62,009 nucleotides of DNA from Mollicutes bacterium (GTDB lineage Bacteria; Bacillota_I; Bacilli_A; Izemoplasmatales; Izemoplasmataceae), in the NCBI GenBank assembly GCA_003551005.1, contig PULR01000024.1, positions 1 to 62,009 of the forward strand. Reading direction: 5' to 3'. Shown here piece by piece: positions 6,705-14,285 of this stretch; position 1 is the stretch's first letter; each line of letters opens with the position of its first letter. The notes below the pieces were generated by a model. That model was not told the DNA's origin. It saw only the letters and a list, made by a program, of their open reading frames with translations, and did not search any database. Position numbers and translations under genes: made by a program.

Positions 6705-8701
6705 CACTGCGTGAAATTTTCGGGTCTTTACCGGACCACCCAGGCATCGGAAAAGACGTGCGACGGGCGCCAAAACGTGAAGCGACCTTATCTGAGGGCG
6801 ACATTGAACTCGCCTTGTCTAACGCCCTTCGGTATGTTCCCGAGGAGTGGCAGGATACCCTCAGGGATGAGTTTGTCGAGGAAATCATGACCACCGGCAG
6901 GATTTATGGATACCGTTTCCGTCCCAAGGGCCGTATCAAGGGATTACCCATTGATGAATACGAAGGGCGGACGCTTGAAGGACGAGCCCTGCAGGTGATG
7001 ATCGACAACAATCTCGCACACGAGGTGGCCTTGTATCCTTATGAACTCGTCACTTACGGTGAGAGTGGCCAGGTGTTCCAGAACTGGATGCAGTATCGTC
7101 TGACTAAGCGTTATCTGCAGATTATGGAGGATGACGAGACGCTGGTGCTTGCAAGCGGTCATCCACTCGGTCTGTTCAAGAGCTCGCCGGAGGCGCCACG
7201 TGTCACCTTGACCAACGGCCTCATGGTCGGCATGTATGACCATCCGGAATCTTTTGCCCGTGCTCAGGCTCTCGGGGTTTCGAACTATGGACAGATGACG
7301 GCCGGCGGATGGATGTATATCGGTCCTCAGGGCATTGTACACGGCACGTATTCGACACTGTTGAATGCCGGCCGGATGCAGCTTGGCATTGGCGAAGAGG
7401 GAGATCTCCGTGGTGTGTTGTTCCTCTCGAGCGGACTCGGAGGCATGAGCGGGGCGCAGGCGAAAGCGGCGAAGATCGCCGGCGGCGTCGGCCTCATCGC
7501 CGAAGTCGACCCCTCCCGCATCCAGACGCGTTATGAACAGGACTGGGTGGATGAAATCGAAAAGACACCCCAAGGAGCTTTCAACCGTGCCCTGCAAGCG
7601 AAGAAAAGCGGGAAACCGCTTGGGCTGGCTTACGAGGGTAACGTGGTGGATTTGCTAGAATATGCTGTGCAACACGACATCGACGTTGAGCTGCTCAGCG
7701 ATCAGACCAGCTGCCATAATGTCTATGACGGTGGCTACACCCCCTGCACGTTGAGTTTCGAAGAACGGACGCGCCTTTTAAAAACCGACCGGGAACAGTT
7801 CACCAGGGAAGTCGACAAGGGATTGTTAAGACATTACCGGGCGATCCGCGCGCTCACCGACCGCGGGACATACTTTTTCGACTACGGAAACAGCTTCATG
7901 AAGGCAGTCTATGATGCGGGTGTTCGTGACATCTGCAAGAATGGAGAAAACGACGTTGACGGATTTATCTGGCCAAGCTACGTGGAGGACATCATGGGAC
8001 CGCTGTTGTTCGATTACGGCTATGGACCGTTCCGCTGGGTCTGTTTATCCGGAAAGGAAAACGACCTGCGCCAAACGGATGAGGCTGCGATGGAAGCAAT
8101 GCCAGTAAGACGATTCCAGGATAGGGATAACTACGAGTGGATCAAGGATGCCGAATCGAACAACCTGGTGGTCGGCACCAAGGCCCGTATCCTTTATCAG
8201 GATGCCTGGGGCCGTCGGAACATCGCCTTGAAATTCAACGACCTGGTACGCCAGGGAAAAATCGGTCCCGTGCTGATCGGTCGCGACCACCACGACACCG
8301 GCGGCACCGATTCTCCCTTCCGGGAAACCGCCAATATAAGGGATGGATCGAACATTACCGCGGATATGTCCACATTGCTCTATGCGGGGAATGCCGCCCG
8401 CGGGATGAGTCTCATCGCCCTTCACAACGGAGGTGGCGTCGGGATTTCCAAGGCCCAGAATGGCGGCTATGGACTGGTTCTGGATGGATCGAAGCGCGTG
8501 GACGCCATCATCGAGCGCGCCGTCATGTGGGACGTGATGGGCGGGGTCGCCCGACGAGCCTGGGCGATGAATCCGCATGCCATCGAGGTTAGCAACACCT
8601 ACAACCGCTCGGGTGAGGGGTCCATCACGCTGCCCCACCAAAGTGATCGCCAAAAAAATCAAGCCGCCATCGAGCGGTGGAAAAACAAGGAGGCAGAATG
8701 A
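6689..8701 (+). CDS. hutU: urocanate hydratase, long form
   Basis: HutU hydrates urocanate to imidazolone propionate using tightly bound NAD+. At 670 residues it belongs to the longer type found in animals and in Clostridia and relatives, not the roughly 555-residue Pseudomonas/Bacillus type. The NAD-binding core (SSGLGGMSGAQ near residue 249), the QTSCHN segment and the catalytic Asp-containing GRDHHDTG near residue 531 can all be seen. The start overlaps the last codons of hutH. The end is an ATGATG overlap with the formimidoyltransferase gene. Confidence 0.96.
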   Translation: MERTVTLREIFGSLPDHPGIGKDVRRAPKREATLSEGDIELALSNALRYVPEEWQDTLRDEFVEEIMTTGRIYGYRFRPKGRIKGLPIDEYEGRTLEGRALQVMIDNNLAHEVALYPYELVTYGESGQVFQNWMQYRLTKRYLQIMEDDETLVLASGHPLGLFKSSPEAPRVTLTNGLMVGMYDHPESFARAQALGVSNYGQMTAGGWMYIGPQGIVHGTYSTLLNAGRMQLGIGEEGDLRGVLFLSSGLGGMSGAQAKAAKIAGGVGLIAEVDPSRIQTRYEQDWVDEIEKTPQGAFNRALQAKKSGKPLGLAYEGNVVDLLEYAVQHDIDVELLSDQTSCHNVYDGGYTPCTLSFEERTRLLKTDREQFTREVDKGLLRHYRAIRALTDRGTYFFDYGNSFMKAVYDAGVRDICKNGENDVDGFIWPSYVEDIMGPLLFDYGYGPFRWVCLSGKENDLRQTDEAAMEAMPVRRFQDRDNYEWIKDAESNNLVVGTKARILYQDAWGRRNIALKFNDLVRQGKIGPVLIGRDHHDTGGTDSPFRETANIRDGSNITADMSTLLYAGNAARGMSLIALHNGGGVGISKAQNGGYGLVLDGSKRVDAIIERAVMWDVMGGVARRAWAMNPHAIEVSNTYNRSGEGSITLPHQSDRQKNQAAIERWKNKEAE

Positions 8702-9672
8702 TGAAGCCCATTGTCCAATGCGTCCCGAATTTTTCAGAAGGACGCGACCGGGAACGAATCGAAACTATCATCGAACCATTGCGTGAACAGAAAGGATTCA
8801 CACTCGTCAGCTATGAACCGGACCCGGATTATAATCGTACGGTTGTCACCTTGATTGGTGACCCTGAAGCCATGCAGAAGCCGTTGCTGAAGTTCGTCGA
8901 CCGTGCCGTCGAGCTGATCGATATGAACCAGCACAAAGGCGAACATCCGCGGATGGGCGCTGTTGATGTGATGCCCTTCATTCCCATTCGTGATATTGAC
9001 ATGGACGCCTGCGTTGAGCTGGCCCATGATATGGCCTCGCGTATCGCCGATCAGTTCGCACTTCCGGTCTTCACTTATGGAGAAGCCGCCCGCGAGAATA
9101 AGCGTAAACGGCTTCCGAACATCCGGAAAGGCGAATTTGAGGGTATGCATGAAAAGATCCAGGAAGAAGGCTGGCATCCCGATTATGGACAACCTTCCCT
9201 CCACCGAACCGCCGGAGCGACCGCAGTCGGTGCAAGGCTGCCATTGATCGCCTATAACATCGACTTGAAGACGGAGGACATGGATATCGCCAAACGGCTG
9301 GCCCGGGCCATTCGCGGTTCGAGCGGCGGATTCCGCCACATTCAGGCGGGACCGGTGTATCTAGAAGAGAGGGGGCATGCCCAGGTGACCATGAACATCC
9401 TGAATTATCAGAAGAACCCGATCTATCGCATCCTCGAGACCGTCAGGATGGAAGCTGCTCGTTATGGAGTTGAAGCACCGACATCGGAAGTTGTCGGTCT
9501 GCTTCCCCGTGAAGCTGTGGATCGCTCCTTGGCCTATTACTACGAACGGGACAACCGGACATGGACAGCTGACGTCCCTCTCGAGAAGACGGTCGAGGCG
9601 GCCCGTGAGACACTCGGTTTCCGGGATTTCGATGCGTCTAAAATCATCGAATATCATATCGAGGAGGGTTGA
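8701..9672 (+). CDS. ftcD: glutamate formimidoyltransferase
   Basis: This enzyme moves the formimino group of N-formimino-glutamate to tetrahydrofolate, so histidine carbon enters the one-carbon pool and glutamate is released. The 323-residue protein starts MKPIVQCVPNFSEGRD, the hallmark of the FTCD N-terminal domain, and has HKGEHPRMGAVDV (catalytic His) near residue 79. ATGs at 8698 and 8701 are both possible; AAGGAGG at 8687-8693 is seven bases from 8701, which I prefer. In vertebrates this domain is fused to the cyclodeaminase; here the two are separate genes in one operon. The pathway needs no HutG or HutF. Confidence 0.95.
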   Translation: MKPIVQCVPNFSEGRDRERIETIIEPLREQKGFTLVSYEPDPDYNRTVVTLIGDPEAMQKPLLKFVDRAVELIDMNQHKGEHPRMGAVDVMPFIPIRDIDMDACVELAHDMASRIADQFALPVFTYGEAARENKRKRLPNIRKGEFEGMHEKIQEEGWHPDYGQPSLHRTAGATAVGARLPLIAYNIDLKTEDMDIAKRLARAIRGSSGGFRHIQAGPVYLEERGHAQVTMNILNYQKNPIYRILETVRMEAARYGVEAPTSEVVGLLPREAVDRSLAYYYERDNRTWTADVPLEKTVEAARETLGFRDFDASKIIEYHIEEG

Positions 9673-9675
9673 AAC

Positions 9676-10947
9676 ATGGTCGCCGATCTGATCGTTCACA
9701 ACATCGGCACGTTATGGACCCCCAAGCCCAACGCCCGTCCGGCTTTCGGGAGCGAGATGTCGGATATCCGTGAATACACGAATGCTTTCATCGCTGTCAA
9801 GGATGGAAAGATTCTGGCCTTGGGAGAGAGCGATTATTCACCATATGTCGGGCCAAGCACACATATGCATGACGCACAGCGACGTCTGGTGACTCCGGGT
9901 CTCGTCGATTCCCATACCCACGTCGTCCATTATGGTTCGCGTGAACACGAGTTCGATAAACGTCTGCGCGGCGTACCTTACTTGAAAATCCTCGAGGAAG
10001 GCGGGGGCATCCTCAGCACCGTGCGCTCGACGAAGGAAGCTAGCTACGAGGACCTTTTCGACCAGTCCAAGCAGGGGCTTGAGCGATTGATGCTGCATGG
10101 TGTGACCACGGTTGAAGGGAAAAGCGGTTATGGGCTGGATGAAGAGAACGAACTGAAACAGCTCCGTGTCCAGAAGGCTCTCAATTATGCGCATCCATTG
10201 GACATTGTGGGCACCTACCTCGGCGCCCATGCCTTACCTAAAGCATATGAGGATGACCGGACAGCATTTCTGGAACAGGTCGTCTCCACGATGGACGTTG
10301 TCAAGAAAGAAGCGCTGGCTGAATTCGTCGACGTGTTCTGTGAGAAAGGTGTCTTCACCGTCGAAGAGAGCGAATACATTCTGAAGGAAGCCAAGGACAG
10401 GGGTTTTTTGCTGAAGATCCATGCGGACGAGATGGAGCCTCTCGGCGGTACAGAGATGGCGGCCCGACTAGGCGCCGTCTCTGCCGATCATCTGATGGCC
10501 GTGACGGAATCGGGCATTGATGCCTTAGCGTCTCAGGGCACGATCGCCACAGTGCTTCCCAGCACCGCCTTCAATCTTGGCAGCGATTATGCCCCCGCCA
10601 GAAAGATGGTAGACGCCGGTGTCGCATTGGCTGTGTCGACGGATTACAATCCCGGCAGCAGCCCTTCTGAGAATTTCCTCTTCGCGCTCAGCCTGGCTGC
10701 GATCCATATGAAACTCTCACCCAAGGAAGTACTGACAGCCGCGACGCTCAACGGCGCCCACAGCTTGAACCGGGGTTCTGAGCGTGGCGTGCTGGATGAA
10801 GGGTATGCGGCCGATTTTATCATCTACGAGGCGGATAACTTCCCCTATGTTCTTTATCATTTTGCCATCAACCACGTCAATGACGTCTTCAAGGATGGCC
10901 GGATGGTCGTCCGTGACAAACAATCTATCTGGGAGGCGAAACCATGA
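9676..10947 (+). CDS. hutI: imidazolonepropionase
   Basis: HutI opens the imidazolone ring to N-formimino-L-glutamate, the third step of the pathway. The 423-residue metal-dependent amidohydrolase shows the VDSHTHVV metal-binding motif near residue 77, KIHADE near residue 249, ADHLM near residue 272 and STDYNPGSS (the late Asp ligand) near residue 320. GAGGAGGG sits eight bases before the ATG. It starts four bases after ftcD and its last codons overlap the cyclodeaminase start by four bases. It completes the route from histidine to formimino-glutamate. Confidence 0.96.
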   Translation: MVADLIVHNIGTLWTPKPNARPAFGSEMSDIREYTNAFIAVKDGKILALGESDYSPYVGPSTHMHDAQRRLVTPGLVDSHTHVVHYGSREHEFDKRLRGVPYLKILEEGGGILSTVRSTKEASYEDLFDQSKQGLERLMLHGVTTVEGKSGYGLDEENELKQLRVQKALNYAHPLDIVGTYLGAHALPKAYEDDRTAFLEQVVSTMDVVKKEALAEFVDVFCEKGVFTVEESEYILKEAKDRGFLLKIHADEMEPLGGTEMAARLGAVSADHLMAVTESGIDALASQGTIATVLPSTAFNLGSDYAPARKMVDAGVALAVSTDYNPGSSPSENFLFALSLAAIHMKLSPKEVLTAATLNGAHSLNRGSERGVLDEGYAADFIIYEADNFPYVLYHFAINHVNDVFKDGRMVVRDKQSIWEAKP

Positions 10948-11585
10948 AACTAATCGATTTGTCCGTGCAGGAGTTCATCCGCGATCTCGATTCCCCGAAA
11001 CCGGCTCCGGGTGGCGGCTCCTCCAGCGCCGTCGCGGCGGCGATGGGGATCGGACTCGCGCGCATGGTCGGACACCTCACGATACCCAAGAAAAAATTCA
11101 AGCGTCTCGATGAATCCATCCAGGATGAAGTGGTCGGCATCCACGAACGCATCCGCGAACAGGAAAAACGGCTCCTCGAGCTTGTCGATGAGGACACACA
11201 AGCCTTCAACGCCATCATGTCCGCCTTCAAGATGCCGAAGGATACTGAAAAGCAGCAGCGCGAACGCAAAGAGGCCATTCAGAAAGCGACGTATCGGGCG
11301 GCGGAAGTCCCCCTCGAGATCGCTTCGCTCGCTCATGAAGTTCTCACCAGCATCACACCCCTGCTTGAACACGGCAACAAACATGCCATCAGTGATATCG
11401 GCGTCGGCGCGCTCATGCTTTATAGCGGTCTTGAAGGAGCGGCGTTGAATGTGCGGATCAACCTCGCTTCACTCGACGATGCGTCATATCGTGAAGAGCT
11501 CGAGGGACGTCTCTCACGCTACCTCGAGGAGGGCCGTTCCCACCGGGATTCGATTCTCGAGAAGGTGAACGAGGAGATCGGATGA
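10944..11585 (+). CDS. fchA: formimidoyltetrahydrofolate cyclodeaminase
   Basis: This enzyme releases ammonia from 5-formimino-tetrahydrofolate to form 5,10-methenyl-tetrahydrofolate. The 213-residue all-helical protein carries the PAPGGGSSSA folate-binding motif near residue 20 and the usual Asp-x-x-Ala-Phe segment near residue 89. It starts inside the end of hutI and stops inside the start of the glycosyltransferase gene (ATGA), so it is fully within the operon. Its pairing with ftcD shows histidine nitrogen leaves as ammonia and its carbon goes to folate. Confidence 0.95.
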   Translation: MKLIDLSVQEFIRDLDSPKPAPGGGSSSAVAAAMGIGLARMVGHLTIPKKKFKRLDESIQDEVVGIHERIREQEKRLLELVDEDTQAFNAIMSAFKMPKDTEKQQRERKEAIQKATYRAAEVPLEIASLAHEVLTSITPLLEHGNKHAISDIGVGALMLYSGLEGAALNVRINLASLDDASYREELEGRLSRYLEEGRSHRDSILEKVNEEIG

Positions 11586-12610
11586 GCGGACGCTACGCCT
11601 ACGTCACGTTCATCATCCGTAACGATTCCTTCCTCCCGGGGGCGCTGGTCTTCGCCTTCGCGCTCAGGAGGCAGAATACCCCGCATGATCTGCTCTGCAT
11701 TGTTTCAAGCAATGTCCGCGCCAAGAGCATCCAGGCGCTTAGAGTCCTCTTTGATGATGTGCTTGTCCTTGATGAGCTCTATGTAAAGCATGAACACCGG
11801 CAGGAACGGCAGGACAGGCCGTTCCTGTTCTCCCGTTTCCATGCCTTGCGCCTGGGTGCGGACGGCGATCTTGGCAAGGCTTATGAAAAGGTGCTCGTGT
11901 GTGATGCCGACGTACTACCGCTACGGGATTACGATCGGTTGTTTTCTGTGCCGGCTCCGGCGGGCATACTTAACGAGAAGAAATCGTATTGCATGGAATA
12001 TGAGGACGGCGCCTACATCATCCCCGATTCGGTCTACGAGGATGGAACGTGGAAATGGCACCGTATCTACCGCGATTATCCGATGGGATCGAAGATCCCC
12101 TATTCAATCACGGACCGTGTGCTTGATGATGCGAACAACATGGGCATCAACGCCGCTTTGTACCTTTTCGAACCCTCGATGTCGCTCTTTGAATCCATCC
12201 TTTCAGATACCGAAGAAGAGAAGACACAGCGGCGGATCGCCTCCCTCCCCTGGCCGGAGATGCAATACATCACCGCCAAGCTGAGCGGGATGTGGCACAA
12301 TCTGGACCTCCGCTATGCCAGTTTCAACGGATACCCAATGATCGATGTTCTCTATGGAATCCATTATGCGGGCATCAAGCCCTGGCAGATGCGTCACCGC
12401 TCGGTGCGTCATTTCTCGAAGTTCGAGGATTATCGCCTCTGGCATTCCGTTTTCTTGGAACTTACCACAGCCTACCCGGATACGCTCATCTCGCCCAAGG
12501 TCCGCAAACTACGCAACCAGATCCAGGAACTACGCAAGGACCCGCTTTATACGTTCGACCGCAAGGAGCTTCCCGCTGTGGCGCATCTTTTCCAGAAGCG
12601 AAACGATTAG
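11582..12610 (+). CDS. family 8 glycosyltransferase
   Basis: A 342-residue glycosyltransferase of the GT8 (glycogenin-like, GT-A fold) type. The nucleotide-sugar and metal site CDADVLP (DxD motif) is near residue 109, followed by the acceptor-site region NMGINAALYLFEPS near residue 182, and HYAGIKPW near residue 261, which matches the His and KPW close of the GT8 domain. There is no signal peptide or membrane segment, so it acts in the cytosol. It overlaps the cyclodeaminase gene by ATGA, making it the last cistron of the hut operon, although no link to histidine degradation is known. Donor and acceptor cannot be predicted. Confidence 0.8.
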   Translation: MSGRYAYVTFIIRNDSFLPGALVFAFALRRQNTPHDLLCIVSSNVRAKSIQALRVLFDDVLVLDELYVKHEHRQERQDRPFLFSRFHALRLGADGDLGKAYEKVLVCDADVLPLRDYDRLFSVPAPAGILNEKKSYCMEYEDGAYIIPDSVYEDGTWKWHRIYRDYPMGSKIPYSITDRVLDDANNMGINAALYLFEPSMSLFESILSDTEEEKTQRRIASLPWPEMQYITAKLSGMWHNLDLRYASFNGYPMIDVLYGIHYAGIKPWQMRHRSVRHFSKFEDYRLWHSVFLELTTAYPDTLISPKVRKLRNQIQELRKDPLYTFDRKELPAVAHLFQKRND

Positions 12611-12618
12611 CTATTACC

Positions 12619-12647
12619 TTGACACGCATAGTAATTTCTGGTATGCT
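12619..12647 (+). promoter_or_regulatory. promoter of hemolysin III gene
   Basis: TTGACA (12619-12624), 17-base spacer, TATGCT (12642-12647). It lies just after the hut operon and no terminator separates them. Confidence 0.75.
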
Positions 12648-12682
12648 TTGACCACACTTGAGGGATGAAGGAGAGACCGCCG

Positions 12683-13327
12683 TTGCCTGGCAGAGAACTG
12701 AGAAACAAAAGGGATGTCGAACTGCGCGAGATTCTCGCCAACAGCATCAGCCACGGCCTCGGGGTCGTCTTCGCCATCGTGGCGCTGGTGATTCTCGCCG
12801 CTGCCGCCCAGGGCTTTCGCGACACGCTCGCGTGTGTCATCTTCGGCGGGACGCTGATTCTTTTATACACCTGCAGCACACTGTATCACGCCTTCCCCCG
12901 GTCGATGAATCGTGTAGTCAGCCTTTTTCGACGATTCGATCATTCGGCTGTCTATCTCCTCATCGCCGGCACCTATACGCCCTTCGTCGTGCTGCTCGCC
13001 CCTTCGACGTCCGGGTACGCCCTGCTGATCGCCTTGTGGGTCGCCGCCATCGTGGGGGTCATCCTCAAGCAGCTCTGGATTGATCGGTTCCGGGTCGTGC
13101 ACGTTGTCATCTTCCTGATCATGGGCTGGAGCGTGCTGGTCATCTGGGAGGATGTGTACGCCACCATCCCCGGCCCCTCGTTGTGGCTGCTGCTGGGTGG
13201 CGGGCTGTCTTATACCCTGGGGGTGGCGTTCTTCGCCGTCCCGCTTCCGTTCTTCCACATGGTGTGGCACGTGTTCGTGCTGGGCGGGTCGATTACGCAT
13301 TTCCTCTCGATCCTGTATATACTTTGA
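12683..13327 (+). CDS. hemolysin III family (PAQR) membrane protein
   Basis: A seven-helix membrane protein of the bacterial hemolysin III/PAQR group, related to adiponectin receptors and probably a zinc-dependent hydrolase of unknown substrate. The family markers are visible: NSISHGLG near the N-terminus, STLYHAFP near residue 72, DHSAVYLLIAGTYTP near residue 93, and the paired C-terminal His residues in FHMVWHVFVLGGSITH. I chose TTG 12683 because GAAGGAG lies eight bases upstream and the leader suits the promoter; ATG 12665 (six residues longer) is the alternative. The name hemolysin is historical and does not imply toxicity here. Confidence 0.88.
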   Translation: MPGRELRNKRDVELREILANSISHGLGVVFAIVALVILAAAAQGFRDTLACVIFGGTLILLYTCSTLYHAFPRSMNRVVSLFRRFDHSAVYLLIAGTYTPFVVLLAPSTSGYALLIALWVAAIVGVILKQLWIDRFRVVHVVIFLIMGWSVLVIWEDVYATIPGPSLWLLLGGGLSYTLGVAFFAVPLPFFHMVWHVFVLGGSITHFLSILYIL

Positions 13328-13362
13328 AGATTACCGAATACTTCTAAAAAGGAGCTCCCGAC

Positions 13363-14211
13363 ATGGAAAAGACTGGACTCATCATCGACAGCACGGTCTA
13401 CCTTCCCGAAAACGTCATCAAGGAACGGAATATCGCCGTCGTCCCGCTGAACGTCATTGAAGGCGAGAACGTGTACAAGGAGACTGACATCACCCCGCAG
13501 TTCGTCTATGACGAACTCGACGCCGGCAGGAAACTCTCGACTTCCCAACCCTCGCCGGAGCAATTCCGCGAAGCTTATGCACGCATGTTCGAAAAAGGGT
13601 ATGAGAAGCTGGTCGTCATCACCATCTCGAACGGGCTTTCGGGGACCTATCAGAGCGCTCTGCTTGCGAAAGAGCTGATCGACCGCGCGAGCGATGTCCA
13701 TGTCTTTGATACCCAGAACGCAGGGTTCGGCAACGAGCTGCTCGCTTTGGAGTTTCTGCGTTTCCTCGATGGGGCCGAGAGCTTACAAGAGGCCATCAGG
13801 CGCACCGAGGAAGTGATCAGGAAAACCCAGCTCTTCTTCACGGTTGAGAACCTCTTCTCCTTGCAGAAGGGCGGACGTCTCTCGAAACGCAGCGCGTTGC
13901 TCGGCACCGTCCTGCGCATCCGGCCCATCATCCGCCTCGTCGATGGTGAATTGGTGCTCGTCCACAAGGAACGCACCACGAAACGGCTTCAGCGCTACAT
14001 TCTGAAGATGATCAAGGACGATGCCCAGGATGCGGAGGAGGTTCGTGTCCGCATGGTGCATCGGCGCTCCCCCGACATGGTCGAGTCTCTCAAATCGATG
14101 ATTGAGGAGACGTTCCGCAAGGTCGAGGTCACGATTACCGACTACATCGGTCCAGTCTTCGCGATCCACATCGGAAAGAAGGGTTTCGGCGTCGTCTGGT
14201 ACGCGGTTTAG
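13363..14211 (+). CDS. DegV family fatty-acid-binding protein
   Basis: A 282-residue cytosolic protein of the DegV family (FakB in Staphylococcus), which holds a fatty acid so that a kinase (FakA) can phosphorylate it for phospholipid synthesis. The N-terminal domain has IIDSTVYLP and the STSQPSP motif near residue 61, the conserved Thr/Ser that contacts the carboxylate, and ISNGLSGTYQSA near residue 88. The C-terminal domain has the KGGRLSKRSALLGTVL segment. AAAAAGGAG lies nine bases before the ATG. No fakA homologue is in the window. A second DegV lies at 17879; the two differ widely, so they may bind different lipids. Confidence 0.92.
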   Translation: MEKTGLIIDSTVYLPENVIKERNIAVVPLNVIEGENVYKETDITPQFVYDELDAGRKLSTSQPSPEQFREAYARMFEKGYEKLVVITISNGLSGTYQSALLAKELIDRASDVHVFDTQNAGFGNELLALEFLRFLDGAESLQEAIRRTEEVIRKTQLFFTVENLFSLQKGGRLSKRSALLGTVLRIRPIIRLVDGELVLVHKERTTKRLQRYILKMIKDDAQDAEEVRVRMVHRRSPDMVESLKSMIEETFRKVEVTITDYIGPVFAIHIGKKGFGVVWYAV

Positions 14212-14228
14212 ACTTTACAGCCACGAAA

Positions 14229-14262
14229 AATGCCCGGCCTTGATCAAGGCCGGGCATTTTTT
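14229..14262. terminator. bidirectional terminator degV / ltaS
   Basis: A perfect 26-base palindrome (14231-14256) beginning TGCCCGGCC is flanked by A5 on one side and T6 on the other, so it can end both convergent transcripts. Confidence 0.92.
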
Positions 14263-14285
14263 ATGTGGGGCTCCGAATGCACGCA

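Noticed and set aside
12852-13300. Antisense frame in the hemolysin III gene
   Set aside because: Gln/His/Asp-rich reverse reading of a membrane protein gene.
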